A DNA stretch of 64,000 bases from Moorena sp. SIO3I8 (GCF_010692325.1 NZ_JAAHHW010000005.1:110447-174446); one strand, 5' to 3'; counted from the first letter of the stretch, positions 27,799 to 37,539 are shown. Made by a program: numbers and translations. Notes: generated by a model not told the origin, from the sequence alone.

Positions 27799-28496
27799 TG
27801 CTCTTCATCAAGGGGTTCACAATTTCACCATTGGGGCAAGGAGCCAAAAAGTCAATCGCTCAAGATGATTTTAGTCTTGAGGGGCAACTTTGGGTCAAGA
27901 TGCAGACTCTTGAAAGTGCCGATGGCTTGATATTGACTTAAGTTTGGGCGCAGATGGTTGACATTACTTTACTACTTACTAACCCAAGAATAATGCATAA
28001 AAATTGACTGGCTAAAAATTTTCAGACCACAAATGGATGCTGATTAGAAAACAGGAGCTAGGAAGCAACACTTTAATACAAATGTACTATCATTGAGCAA
28101 TGAGCTAATGCGTTCCCGTAGCGTGGCTGTAGACCAATCGCAATTTCAGTTTTTGATAAATCTGATTACTATATACCGTTTTACTATGAAAAACTAGCAG
28201 TGTTTTTAATTAGCTATTTGGCAATAGTATAGATATTAAATTAAGTCATTTATCGTTGATAATAGCATTTTATTTATTCAATTGTCAACTAGTAAAATTT
28301 CAATCCCTTCATCTGTTTTAAAGACAGGGCAAGGGATTACAGAGAGGGCAAAGTTTGGCTTGAAATGAGACGAAGGGGGATTGATATGAGAGTCCGAAAT
28401 AACCCGTGGCTGATAACCAGTGAAAAAAGCGATTGGCCTCTGGCCACGCTACGCGATTGACCTTGGCCTAAAGGCCACGCTACGCGAATGGTCACG
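27799..28496. other. Long intergenic region, no gene seen
   Basis: About 700 bp without a convincing coding frame. The last 100 bp, next to xisI, contain GGCCACGCTACGCGA repeats in three copies. The central part is AT-rich. Promoter of the coiled-coil gene should lie at its left end. Confidence 0.6.
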
Positions 28497-28832
28497 CTAC
28501 GCGATTGCATAACCAGTATGGGGACGAACGTCTGGTGGGTGAAACCCTAGCACAATATCTGATTTGGGAACCCCTGCGGCGACCAGTTCTTCTGTGATGC
28601 CATCTTCGATACCATCCCGTTGAATCCAGATTTTTCCATCAATAATCTGAACATGCGTAATGCAGCCGTGGACTCGACGTTTGCCATCCCAGCCAACAAC
28701 CATGAGCATAAAATGATTGTTCAGACAATCGGCAATGGCATAACTTTGAATATCGCCGTGACTGTAACTAATCCGAGCGTAACGCTCTAGAATTTCTCGA
28801 ATTAATCTGGAATACTCATCTAATCTATCCAT
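28497..28832 (-). CDS. xisI: XisI, fdxN element excision controlling factor homologue
   Basis: A 111-residue protein of the XisI family: LIREILERYARI at the start, then YAIADCLNNHFMLMVVGWDG, VHGCITHVQIIDGKIWIQRD and a C-terminal GFHPPDVRPHTGYAIA. In Anabaena xisH and xisI are needed, with the recombinase XisF, for excision of the fdxN element. Most genomes have many xisHI pairs without such an element, so the general role is unknown; a toxin-antitoxin or conflict role has been suggested for the pair. It follows xisH with only an 8-bp gap. The TAG stop lies inside a GCGTAGCGTG repeat. Confidence 0.92.
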   Translation of the reverse strand: MDRLDEYSRLIREILERYARISYSHGDIQSYAIADCLNNHFMLMVVGWDGKRRVHGCITHVQIIDGKIWIQRDGIEDGITEELVAAGVPKSDIVLGFHPPDVRPHTGYAIA

Positions 28833-28840
28833 TGGACTAT

Positions 28841-29239
28841 TTATTCTCCTTCTGCATCAAAAATTAGCAAATTAAACTGATTGTTATCAATAGCAATTCG
28901 AGCAATTTTCTCTTGAAAAAAATCTAAGTAAACTGCATTGCGAATCGCTAGATATAATGTTCGATATCTATGGTTGATTGATTCTTTTAACAACCCTCTA
29001 TAAAGCACATATTGACCGAGGGCATTTTCTAGGTCTTGTACAGGAGAAGGACGAATAAAACTTTTTACCTCCACTGCAATACGTCGCCTATCTTTTTCTG
29101 CTGCAAAAAGTTTCTCCGAGCCCATATCTACGTAAACGGTTCGATCTCCAACAGCTAATGCTAGGGGATCGTTAGTAATCATCCATCCGTCTTTGATCAG
29201 AGCCGTTTTCACCGTTTCGTGGTAGATATCCTTTGCCAT
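28841..29239 (-). CDS. xisH: XisH, fdxN element excision controlling factor homologue
   Basis: A 132-residue XisH with a nuclease-like fold. The motif VDMGSEKLFAAEKDRRRIAVEVKSF carries the Asp ... Glu-x-Lys arrangement of PD-(D/E)xK enzymes. The rest (DLENALGQYVLYRGLL, RTLYLAIRNAVYLDFF) matches the family. It is the first gene of the xisH-xisI pair and has normal length. No element ends or recombinase were seen near it, so this is an orphan pair. Confidence 0.93.
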   Translation of the reverse strand: MAKDIYHETVKTALIKDGWMITNDPLALAVGDRTVYVDMGSEKLFAAEKDRRRIAVEVKSFIRPSPVQDLENALGQYVLYRGLLKESINHRYRTLYLAIRNAVYLDFFQEKIARIAIDNNQFNLLIFDAEGE

Positions 29240-29579
29240 TAAAAGTAGTTCATTTTTGCCATGCTTAAGGCTATCTCTATGGTAGCTTGATCACGCTTTA
29301 GGCATTTATCACGAGCAGAAATTTTGAATATTGAAAGAAAACGTTACACAAACCGGCAGATTTTTACGATATTATTTTTAATTTTAATGAGGTACGCATT
29401 GTTGTTTACCTCCTGCCTCTTGCCTCTTGCCTCTTGCCTTCCCCTCCTGGGAGGGGTTAGGGGTGGGTTCCTCTTGCCTCTTGCCTCTTGCCTATTATCT
29501 GCTTCCTGCTCCCTGCTCCCTGCTCCCTCAAAAAATGCACCTCACCAAATTAAAAAAAACTATCCTAATCAAGCACTAA
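29240..29579. repeat. Intergenic repeat element with AATGAGGTAC/GCACCTCA ends
   Basis: The core, 29386-29545, starts AATGAGGTACGCATT and ends AATGCACCTCA, an imperfect inverted pair. Between them lie TTGCCTC heptamers, CCTGGGAGGGGTTAGGGGTG and CTGCTCC units. The layout matches the 48063-48135 element and the copies at 3564, 12351 and 50180. No gene is seen. Confidence 0.75.
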
Positions 29580-31085
29580 TTAATCCATGGGCAAGTCCCG
29601 CAGGAAATAAAAGCAATCACTTTTACTATCCGTTTCCTTGATTCGCCCCAAGTAGCCAGTTAAGGGAGAAGAAAGCTCAATCAATATTTCGTGTAGTTCT
29701 GGCTGGGTCAAGGACTGGGGTGGATTGGAGAAGTTATAGGCTCCATAGATCATCTCTACTCCCACCGTGTGATTATCTCTATCGTCAATTAGCTTTTTCA
29801 CCAGCTGGACAATATGCGATCGCAATTTCAGTTTTTCAGAAACATGATTAATATATTTTTCAACTTCCTGATCAGCTTGACCAGGTATCAAGTAATCCTT
29901 CAGTATAATTAAATCAACAGAATTGGGATACTGGCTTTGGAGTTTCACCAGCTTCTGAAGAGTGTCAGGATTAATAATTGCCATACCATGTACAATAGCT
30001 GCATCCATAAGTTGTTTAGTCGGCTCACCAGGGCCAATGATTAACTTAGTAGTTTTCTTAAGTAGTTCTTGATTTTTTAAACGTAACGTTCCTAAATTCA
30101 ACAGTTGTACTGCCGTATCGTTAGTAATTTTTTTCCCAGCCTTGCACTCAACCATCAAGGGATAAGGTTTTGAGCAGTATAAATCTAAACCACCAGCACC
30201 ACCTTTGTGAGCAGGGTCGATGGTAAATCCGAGAAAATTAAGGCTATCACGAACAATATTTTCAAAATCTGTGCCAGCTTGATAATTAGTTTTACCTTGA
30301 TCCAGTTCTTTGCTGCGATTTCCCAATGCTACTATGGTATTTATCCAAGGTAAATCTGGATTAGATGAGGTTAACTGCTTGTTGCTACTCCAGCCTATAA
30401 ATTTTTTTATCTCTTCGTCAAGGGCTTCAGCAGCTGGGTTAGTAATCGCCAGGTTAGCGATTTGAGTCTGTAATTCTTCCAATTCCGGATACAGTGGCGG
30501 TAGTCGATTTTCTAGCTGGTGTCGGCGTTGGCTGAAAATGCGATCGCTTAATACTGGCCAATCCTGAGTAACCCTAATATTATCACCTAAACTAACAAAC
30601 TTCCCAAGGGGCTGACTAGTATTATCATTTCTAGCTACTTCCAGCACTTTAGGCAACTGATAAACCCGTAAGTAAGCCAGAAAAATACGCTGCTGTTTCT
30701 CAAGTCTTGCTTGTAATCCAGCTGCTGTCCATACCGTTAACGGTGATAAGTTTTCCAAGGATTCAGTTTTATTCAGGTGTTGGAAAAGTTCACACTTAGC
30801 CCAAGCCTTAATCAAAACTGTTTCCTCAGAATTCACTTCCGTTATAATTTTTTTAGCTATTTCTATAAAACTAGGGCGATAATACTGCTCAAGAGATAGG
30901 AAATGACTTGATGGATTATTACTTGATATCTTATTACTTAAGATATTAGACGGATATAGGAGAAATTTTAGTCCTGGATGGATAAATATCTGAGGGATAG
31001 CAGCAATCATTCGCCCTTGGATTAAGGCTTCGATATCTGGTGCCGGTAAAAGTAGGGCTATTGAAATTAAATCTTGCTGACTCAT
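29580..31085 (-). CDS. PD-(D/E)xK-like nuclease-fold protein (possibly DUF1802-like)
   Basis: This 501-residue protein has a restriction-endonuclease-like core at residues about 270-350: YQAGTDFENIVRDSLNFLGF, then GGLDLY and VECKAGKK, giving the Asp and Glu-x-Lys of the PD-(D/E)xK fold. The N-terminal half (LLPAPDIEALIQGRMI, FLAYLRVYQLPKVLEV) and the helical C-terminus (LRSHIVQLVKKLIDD, SSPLTGYLGR) recall cyanobacterial proteins I remember as DUF1802 family; that label is unverified. It reads with the ATPase and winged-helix genes upstream, but a 274-bp repeat-filled gap separates it from the ATPase gene. It may be a DNA-cleaving or DNA-binding partner of that pair, or an independent cyanobacterial gene. 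Confidence 0.7.
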   Translation of the reverse strand: MSQQDLISIALLLPAPDIEALIQGRMIAAIPQIFIHPGLKFLLYPSNILSNKISSNNPSSHFLSLEQYYRPSFIEIAKKIITEVNSEETVLIKAWAKCELFQHLNKTESLENLSPLTVWTAAGLQARLEKQQRIFLAYLRVYQLPKVLEVARNDNTSQPLGKFVSLGDNIRVTQDWPVLSDRIFSQRRHQLENRLPPLYPELEELQTQIANLAITNPAAEALDEEIKKFIGWSSNKQLTSSNPDLPWINTIVALGNRSKELDQGKTNYQAGTDFENIVRDSLNFLGFTIDPAHKGGAGGLDLYCSKPYPLMVECKAGKKITNDTAVQLLNLGTLRLKNQELLKKTTKLIIGPGEPTKQLMDAAIVHGMAIINPDTLQKLVKLQSQYPNSVDLIILKDYLIPGQADQEVEKYINHVSEKLKLRSHIVQLVKKLIDDRDNHTVGVEMIYGAYNFSNPPQSLTQPELHEILIELSSPLTGYLGRIKETDSKSDCFYFLRDLPMD

Positions 31086-31245
31086 TATCTTACTGACTCA
31101 TTAGTAGATATCTAGATCACTTCCTATCAATCAATCTCATTCCTGCCTGGCATCGTCAACTATGTAAGTCTTGTTAACTCTAGCAGTTAAAACTAAACCA
31201 TCTATAATAATCTGTGTAGGAACTGTGATAATTTTGTTTTCTTTT

Positions 31246-31312
31246 CCCTACTCCCTGCTCCCTACTCCCTACTCCCTACTCCCTACTCCCTACTCCCTAT
31301 TTCCATATCCGC
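31246..31312. repeat. 7-bp tandem repeat (CTACTCC)n
   Basis: About eight CTACTCC units lie between the ATPase gene and the nuclease-fold gene, in the 31086-31359 gap. The sequence TTTGCTATATAGATCC after it is a variant of the GCTATAG motif found at other repeat edges. Confidence 0.95.
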
Positions 31313-31359
31313 TTTTACCTATTCCCTTTGCTATATAGATCCATTGAGTTAATCATCCT

Positions 31360-33165
31360 TTAACTTTCCGACTCTTCATCCACTGCCTCTTCAGGAATTT
31401 GTCCCGATGGAGCACTCAAAATTTCTCGAAGTAATCGGTTATCTATAGCTAGCTTTTTGTTAGCGATAAAATCTTTAATCTGCTCTTCACTCAACTCATA
31501 GTCTTCACGACTGTCATAAACAGCGCGAATCGCAATCAAAGGCTTAATATCCCCTGTTTTCAACTCTACGGATTTTCCTCCTTGAGCCTTCAAGTTATTC
31601 AAACACTCTTGAGCCTTCTTGGCTTTTCGACTGATCGGTTTAGACCGGACTAAACAACCACGGGTGAGATCATATTTTTTATAATCCTCAAGATGAGATA
31701 ATCCAGTCGTTACCCTGTTTCCAACAGAGGCTTGGATCACCGCTAGTCCGATTTTGACCGTATTCCCCTCTTCTTTTCCAACTATCTTGACCCCTAGGTA
31801 TTTATTTTTGGGCTTAACCGGAGCTTCAATTTTTTCGATTGTGACTCCTGCCACTATCTGTCCTATGAGTTGGTTAAGGCCAAACTTGATAGCGTTAGTG
31901 AGCTGAGGGTCATCCTCCATATACTCGTCATTGTCAATATTTTTGAACTCGTTATTATAAGCAGAGTCAACGGGATTTATAGCAGGTCTATGGGATGAAA
32001 CTTGCTGATCATTAGGTAATCCCCAGTTAGTTTGACACCATTTCAGAATATCTCTTGCTGTTGGTCGTTGTTTCCCTAATTCTTTCAGTGTTTCTTCGCT
32101 AAAGGGATAAACCGGCTGAGGAGGAGTTAGTTCATTTTTACCATAAAACTCTTTTAACCGTAGGGAAACTATATCAACTATATGATCAGAATTTAGAGGC
32201 TTTAATTCAACTTCTCGCTCTCCAACTCTGTCAGCAACTCCATCATTTAAATCTAATGCTCTAATTTTATGTGTCCAAGTTTCAGGATACATAGCCGTCA
32301 GCAGCACACCCCTTTTAAGTCTAGTGTATAAATCTGTTGCTAAGCTGGCAATAACCTGTGCTCTGCTAAACCCTGCATCATCACATTCTGTACCATCTAA
32401 TTGATCAAAACATACCACCAATGGATTGTAATCACTAATTAGGTCTAAAATCTGACAAGTTATATCGAAATGGTCTTTGTCATCTTCCGAATCGTTGGGT
32501 AACTCCATTTCGTCAGCTTTTTTCTGGGCTAAACTTTTCCCAGACAGCCAGTTAATAGCATAAGGAGCATGCTGCTTTGATAATGTCCATAAAATCGCTC
32601 TGGGCAGATCCGGATTGTCGATGTCCGTCTTGATTTCAAGAACTTTATCAGTCAGTTTATTAATTAGGTTACAATTGTTAGCCAAGTCATTGTTGACTTC
32701 ATTGACTAACTGCTGATATGTGTAAGGTTTTTCCTCCCCTTCATTGGCTAAATCAGTCGCTAACTCTTGCCACTGAGTCACCCCCTGGCTACCAACCTCC
32801 TTGAGACTTAATGCCAGGGTCTTCAAAAATTCCGGCTTGATCCGATTAAGGTCATTGTAATCGGTCATATAGACAAACCAAGCACTGCCATCAGCTTGAA
32901 GTTTATGGCGAACCCTACTGAGCAAATGAGTTTTGCCTAACCCTGGTTCAGCCTTGATGGTAATGCCAATAACGTCACGCTGCCCCCTACGAACTTCTTC
33001 AATTCCCTTAAAAACAGCACCGTAAGCAAGAGCATTGATAGAATCAACGTGAGGGAATTCTTTTTTCCATACATTTTGCTTCTTGACAACTAGCTCTTTG
33101 TTAAAAGGGTTTTCATTTTTAATGGCATTCTGGAGTTGTTCAAGGGGAGATGAACTGTTATTCAT
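31360..33165 (-). CDS. P-loop AAA/STAND-type ATPase of unknown role
   Basis: This 601-residue protein has a P-loop in ITIKAEPGLGKTHLL (residues about 57-71), a Walker B-like LVVCFDQLD near 250 and a sensor region LTAMYPETW near 290. These are followed by REVELKPLNSDHIVDIVSLRL and a sensor-2-like PTARDILKWCQ near 365. The ATPase part recalls Orc/Cdc6- or KAP-like NTPases. The C-terminal third (about 435-590) is a separate alpha/beta domain containing LAVIQASVG, CLVRSKPIS and AIRAVYDSRED that I cannot name. It starts about 90 bp after the winged-helix-like gene, so they are probably one operon. This could be a plasmid-segregation, DNA-loading or defence ATPase; sequence alone does not decide. 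Confidence 0.75.
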   Translation of the reverse strand: MNNSSSPLEQLQNAIKNENPFNKELVVKKQNVWKKEFPHVDSINALAYGAVFKGIEEVRRGQRDVIGITIKAEPGLGKTHLLSRVRHKLQADGSAWFVYMTDYNDLNRIKPEFLKTLALSLKEVGSQGVTQWQELATDLANEGEEKPYTYQQLVNEVNNDLANNCNLINKLTDKVLEIKTDIDNPDLPRAILWTLSKQHAPYAINWLSGKSLAQKKADEMELPNDSEDDKDHFDITCQILDLISDYNPLVVCFDQLDGTECDDAGFSRAQVIASLATDLYTRLKRGVLLTAMYPETWTHKIRALDLNDGVADRVGEREVELKPLNSDHIVDIVSLRLKEFYGKNELTPPQPVYPFSEETLKELGKQRPTARDILKWCQTNWGLPNDQQVSSHRPAINPVDSAYNNEFKNIDNDEYMEDDPQLTNAIKFGLNQLIGQIVAGVTIEKIEAPVKPKNKYLGVKIVGKEEGNTVKIGLAVIQASVGNRVTTGLSHLEDYKKYDLTRGCLVRSKPISRKAKKAQECLNNLKAQGGKSVELKTGDIKPLIAIRAVYDSREDYELSEEQIKDFIANKKLAIDNRLLREILSAPSGQIPEEAVDEESES

Positions 33166-33255
33166 GATAAAATGCTAGTCATTTTGTTAGTCATTTTGGT
33201 GTGAGGAAACGCTACAAACAGTCAAGTTTATTACAATAACCAGTCCAGCCTAGGA

Positions 33256-34011
33256 TTATAGCCGCTTAGCATAGCAGCGTAATCCACTCACTTCTGTGGT
33301 GATGGAATCTTCGATTTGGGATGGATCGCTATCCGGTAAGCTACCACCTTGGAGTTGTAAAATCTCGTTAGCTTGCATCTCCAACAACCACTCATTGAAC
33401 TGGGAACGACTGACACTATCTCCAATTTCCCGTCTAATCCGATAAATCGGTACGAGATCATCAAGGTTATAGTCCTGATTTAGCTTGTCGTAAACCTCCA
33501 AGACTACCGATTCAAAGGTTTCATAAGAAGCGATCGCATTTTCCCCAGTTTTCCCAGCATCAGCGCCTGCCTCAACGACCTTAGCCACTGAGCTTCTCTC
33601 TCTAATCCAATTTAGAACAGCCTTGACATCCTTGGCTCTGACCAGACTACCATCAAACTCAAAATCAGCGCTTTTGATGCCAGCGTCTAGCACTTCCAAG
33701 CCTTGCTCTGTCAAAAACACATACTCGATTCGGGCTTTTTTTGTTTTCTTGATCGTCCCATCTGTTTCCAATGTTTTAAAGATGTCAGTATAATCACCAG
33801 ACCTCTCATTATTCAGTTTCACTGTGTCACTTAAGTCTTTTCTTTTCACTTCCTGCTTTGATCCCCCTAGATCCCACAAGTGTAGCAGCAGGCGAGTTGT
33901 AGCTTGGGCTGGGGTTCCTCGTAACCCTTTCTTATTTTCTTTCTTATTTTCGGGTTCAGGGTTTGTGGACATTTCCGTTTGTTCTGTTTGTTCTACTGTT
34001 GACATTTCCAT
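33256..34011 (-). CDS. Winged-helix-like partner of the ATPase
   Basis: Starting at the ATG at 34011 gives 251 residues. The frame is open for 27 more codons upstream from a TTG, so the start is uncertain. After a Glu/Thr-rich, low-complexity N-terminus there is a helix-turn-helix-like segment (ATTRLLLHLWDLGG, RKDLSDTVKLNNERSGDYTD, FLTEQGLEVLDAG). A second helical module (YRIRREIGDSVSRSQFNEWL, MQANEILQLQGG) resembles another winged helix. It probably binds DNA or regulates the next gene, an ATPase about 90 bp downstream. I cannot match it to a named family. The two genes are plausibly an operon with the nuclease-fold gene as a third member. Confidence 0.65.
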   Translation of the reverse strand: MEMSTVEQTEQTEMSTNPEPENKKENKKGLRGTPAQATTRLLLHLWDLGGSKQEVKRKDLSDTVKLNNERSGDYTDIFKTLETDGTIKKTKKARIEYVFLTEQGLEVLDAGIKSADFEFDGSLVRAKDVKAVLNWIRERSSVAKVVEAGADAGKTGENAIASYETFESVVLEVYDKLNQDYNLDDLVPIYRIRREIGDSVSRSQFNEWLLEMQANEILQLQGGSLPDSDPSQIEDSITTEVSGLRCYAKRL

Positions 34012-34515
34012 TTGTTCTAGGTATTTTTTTCCAGTATTTACGTAGATCAGATTATGGCTTGTCACCTCTCTATCCAGTGATAGCCTACCCAATAGTCTGA
34101 TGCCAATTCGGCACGATTGAGTCAGAAGCCATAAATTTTTATGGCTAGCCTAGCCTTAGGCAAGCCAAATTAAGCCTCTGCCTTTGTATAGCCCTAAAAT
34201 TGCATTTTGAGGGCTATGAGTCATAGCTAAGTCAATCACACTTCCGCAATCACAATTCCCCATGGGATTGCCCCTTGGGGTGCTGCGAAAAGCGAAATCG
34301 TACTCACTTGCCTCTAGGATCAGAATTTCCAAACTATCCAGTCTTTCCCCCCAGAAAGCGATCGCATTTACTGGGAAAATCTCCAATTCTGCTAGCTTGA
34401 GTAGAGCAAGGTAGTCGAGTCTCGATATTATATCACTTCTGTTCAGTCCTAGGTTACTTTCAACTATTATTTCTGTGCCCCCTCTGGTTCCTCTGCTCCC
34501 TCTGTGCTGATCGGA
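34012..34515. other. Intergenic region, no convincing gene
   Basis: The gap between the phosphoribosyltransferase and the winged-helix gene holds a 76-codon minus frame (34156-34386) that looks accidental. It includes an HIP1 octamer (34360) and a GGGCTATGAGTCATAGC hairpin. It must hold the promoter for the winged-helix/ATPase operon. Confidence 0.5.
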
Positions 34516-35037
34516 TCACACTTCTCTAACTAAATAGGTTTGAGCCAAATCAGCTGGACTCATGGACTCATAAGGTTCAAAAGGCTGATGAATCCAAGGA
34601 TTATCTGGCAAATAATCCACATAGTAATCAGGAGCAATCCCAGAACAGGCTTTATACCAGATCACAGCAGTACGAATCTCCTCAATTTCTGTACCATAAT
34701 GACTATAAAGCCATTTAATCCCCTCTCGTAGACTAATACCAGAATCCACTAAATCATCCACCAACAGGATCCGATTACCTAATTTTGCCGTTGTCATTGC
34801 CAGGTGGCTCGAAAACGTAATCGGTCCTCGGATCCGATTGTCTGGTCCGGTATAGGAAGCAGCAGACAGAATCCCTAAGGGCTGATTGTAAATGCGGCAG
34901 AGGATATCACCAACCCGTAATCCTCCCTTAGCAATACAGACAATCTGGTTGAAATCCCAATCGGCTTGATAGAGTTTGACAGCTAGCCGTTCGATTTTTT
35001 CATAGTACTCTGACCAGGAGACGTAAAGTTCTGACAT
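34516..35037 (-). CDS. Phosphoribosyltransferase (hypoxanthine/guanine-type)
   Basis: A 173-residue type I phosphoribosyltransferase. The PRPP-binding signature is ILLVDDLVDSGISL (residues about 90-103), and VCIAKGGLRVGDIL is the lysine-glycine loop. The C-terminal PDYYVDYLPDNPWIHQPFE carries the base-binding part and resembles the small Gpt/xanthine or hypoxanthine phosphoribosyltransferases. It should move a base onto PRPP in purine salvage. The purine specificity is uncertain. It is divergent from the transporter gene. Confidence 0.85.
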   Translation of the reverse strand: MSELYVSWSEYYEKIERLAVKLYQADWDFNQIVCIAKGGLRVGDILCRIYNQPLGILSAASYTGPDNRIRGPITFSSHLAMTTAKLGNRILLVDDLVDSGISLREGIKWLYSHYGTEIEEIRTAVIWYKACSGIAPDYYVDYLPDNPWIHQPFEPYESMSPADLAQTYLVREV

Positions 35038-35256
35038 AGTTCGCGCAATTGATATTGGTTAGGTATTGTTCAGGGAATCGACCATTAGCAAAAGTCGAAA
35101 ACTATTCGACCATTACCAGCGGTTGTTCCGAATTTCCCAAGTTCGGAATTTCCCTACTTATACAAGAAGTCTAATGTTAGAAATGGCTTATGAGTGATTC
35201 GTTTTACTCAAAAAATCCCGATCACCACATTGCCTAGCTAAATTATCTTATCGGTT

Positions 35257-36957
35257 ATGAGTGATGTTTCTAGTTCTGATGCCAGTAATCCTGCCCAAGT
35301 CTCCGGTGGACTCGAAAAGCTTAACTTTACCACCAAACTAGCTTATGGTGCTGGAGATATGGGTCCAGCCATGACCGCCAATCTCTTAGTCTTTTACCTC
35401 CTGCCATTTTTAACCAATGTGGCTGGTTTACCAGCGGGTTTGGCAGGGAGCATTCTGATGATTGGCAAAGTTTCCGATGCCATCAATGATCCCATGGTTG
35501 GGATTATGAGCGATCGCACTCGTTCTAGTTGGGGGCGTCGCATTCCCTGGATGCTCTTTGGGGCAATTCCGTTTGGTGTTCTGTTTTTCTTACAGTGGAT
35601 TGTCCCCCACTTCAGTAATAACAATACTATCAATAACTGGTTGCTGTTTAGCTACTACCTTCTGATTGCTATTCTGTTCAACATTGCCTACACTGCAGTT
35701 AACCTACCCTACACCGCCCTAACTCCAGAACTCACCCAAGACTACAACGAACGCACTAGCCTCAACAGCTTTCGCTTTACCTTTTCCATCGGTGGCAGCA
35801 TCCTAACCTTAGTTCTAGGCGGATTAATTTTTAGTGCCTATGCCGGTGATAGTGGTCAGCAATATCTAGTGCTAGGGTTAGTCACCACCTTGCTGGCGGT
35901 GGTGCCGATATTGTGGTGTGTGCTGCGCATCCAAGAACGAGGTGCACAGCCTATATTGGGAACTCAGCAGAAAAAGACTGTAGGAACTCTGCTCACCCTA
36001 ATTGGACCCCTATCATTTTTCTATGGCATTGCCCGGATTATCCCAGTGACTGCCCAATTATTGGGTGCCACTAGCAACCCTGATATCACTGGTATCTTTC
36101 TCAGTCTTCTTGGTTTACTAATTACCGTCTTTGGTATAACTCTGATATTTTCTACCCCAGAACCCCACCTGAAAGATAGCTCTGCTTTCACAGAGCGCTC
36201 TGAAGCTGACACTTCAGCCTCCTTATCTTTTTTTGAGCAACTGCGGATTGTATTCAGTAACCAGCCTTTTCTATATGTGATTGGTATTTACCTGTGTTCC
36301 TGGTTAGGTGTCCAGTTAATCGGTTCTATCCTGCTTTACTTCGTAGTCAATTGGATGGGATTGCCCGAGTCTACCTTTCCCTTAGTCGCCCTTGCGGTTC
36401 AAGGTACTGCGTTATTAATGCTGTTTTTCTGGAAGATGGTCAGTGAGCGATTGGGCAAAAAAACCGCTTACTTTATGGGCACTAGTATCTGGGTTATCGC
36501 TCAAGTTGGTCTATTTTTGCTACAACCTGGTCAAGTGGCCTTAATGTACTGTTTAGCTGTTATGGCTGGTTTTGGCGTTTCTGTGGCTTATCTCATCCCC
36601 TGGTCCATGGTGCCCGATGTGATTGAACTTGATGAATTGACCACAGGTCAGCGTCGGGAAGGGATATTTTATGGCTTCATGGTTTTGCTGCAAAAACTTG
36701 GTTTAGCCCTAGGACTGTTTTTAGTCGGTATTGTCCTAGAGTGGTCAGGATTCATCTCATCTACTGCTGGGCAACCAGTCCCCACCCAACCCGATTCCGC
36801 ACTGCTAGCCATCCGTATCGCTATTGGACCATTGCCAACCCTATTCTTGATTGGTGGTATAGCACTCGCTTACTTCTATCCCATCACCAAGGAATTTCAT
36901 GCCCAAATTCTCTTGCAGCTACGAGAGCGTGATCAAGCTACTAGGCAAGGGGAATAG
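35257..36957 (+). CDS. GPH-family (MelB-like) MFS sugar/cation symporter
   Basis: A 566-residue membrane transporter with about 12 hydrophobic helices. KLAYGAGDMGPAMTANLLVF at the start, GKVSDAINDPMVGIMSDR and the following SSWGRRIPWMLFG are the signatures of the glycoside-pentoside-hexuronide:cation symporter family. The middle loop (about residues 220-310) is long and carries two extra hydrophobic stretches, which makes it larger than the usual 450-500 residues. Likely substrate is a sugar with a cation, unproven. It is divergent from the phosphoribosyltransferase gene. Confidence 0.85.
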   Translation: MSDVSSSDASNPAQVSGGLEKLNFTTKLAYGAGDMGPAMTANLLVFYLLPFLTNVAGLPAGLAGSILMIGKVSDAINDPMVGIMSDRTRSSWGRRIPWMLFGAIPFGVLFFLQWIVPHFSNNNTINNWLLFSYYLLIAILFNIAYTAVNLPYTALTPELTQDYNERTSLNSFRFTFSIGGSILTLVLGGLIFSAYAGDSGQQYLVLGLVTTLLAVVPILWCVLRIQERGAQPILGTQQKKTVGTLLTLIGPLSFFYGIARIIPVTAQLLGATSNPDITGIFLSLLGLLITVFGITLIFSTPEPHLKDSSAFTERSEADTSASLSFFEQLRIVFSNQPFLYVIGIYLCSWLGVQLIGSILLYFVVNWMGLPESTFPLVALAVQGTALLMLFFWKMVSERLGKKTAYFMGTSIWVIAQVGLFLLQPGQVALMYCLAVMAGFGVSVAYLIPWSMVPDVIELDELTTGQRREGIFYGFMVLLQKLGLALGLFLVGIVLEWSGFISSTAGQPVPTQPDSALLAIRIAIGPLPTLFLIGGIALAYFYPITKEFHAQILLQLRERDQATRQGE

Positions 36958-37125
36958 GAATTGATCGGTTCTGTTGAAGATCTAGTTTGACTCAGGAGTA
37001 GTTTTCTAAAAATAGGAATGGGTCAGCCTGGGGTTAATTTGCCAATCAATGGCAATCAATGATCAAAAAGGTAGATGCGTTATAGCTTGAGTCGTAGCAA
37101 TTACGATCACCATCTTGGCTTGAGT

Positions 37126-37380
37126 TTAAGACGCCTGCCATTCCAATTCAGGCAGACTCTCCCAGGCTTGGACAACGAGGTCATTGAGTAATACTCTTTG
37201 TGAGTGATCAAGCCAATCGTCTTCTGCTAAGACTTCGGCAGTTAAATCGTCAAGGGACTGTCCCTCTTGACGGGCAATGTGAATGACACCAGCAATCGCC
37301 ATTACCACCAGTTCTTCATCAACTGGTTGTTGACGTAGGGCGACTATTTCTTGTGGACTAGCTGGAATGGGATAATTCAT
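37126..37380 (-). CDS. Small hypothetical protein
   Basis: An 84-residue acidic protein, MNYPIPASPQEIVALRQQP..., with helices (ELVVMAIAGVIHIARQEGQS, LDDLTAEVLAEDDW, QRVLLNDLVVQAWESLPELE). A TTG at 37389 would add three residues; the ATG at 37380 has TTAGG in front. It looks like the small conserved cyanobacterial proteins of unknown role. It stands alone and is convergent with the transporter. Confidence 0.7.
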   Translation of the reverse strand: MNYPIPASPQEIVALRQQPVDEELVVMAIAGVIHIARQEGQSLDDLTAEVLAEDDWLDHSQRVLLNDLVVQAWESLPELEWQAS

Positions 37381-37539
37381 ACCTAACAAACAAGGGCACC
37401 CTTGACTATAACTAAACTGAAATCAATGTAAAGTATTTTTACGAATATTAAACAAGTCGATACTTGGAAGCTTAGCGTATTTTCATCACTGATTACCTCC
37501 GTCTCTCCTCTTAATGAAATTTGTGATCACATAACCCCT

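Noticed and set aside
34156-34386. 76-codon minus-strand frame
   Set aside because: It includes an HIP1 octamer and a hairpin, lacks a ribosome site and family resemblance.
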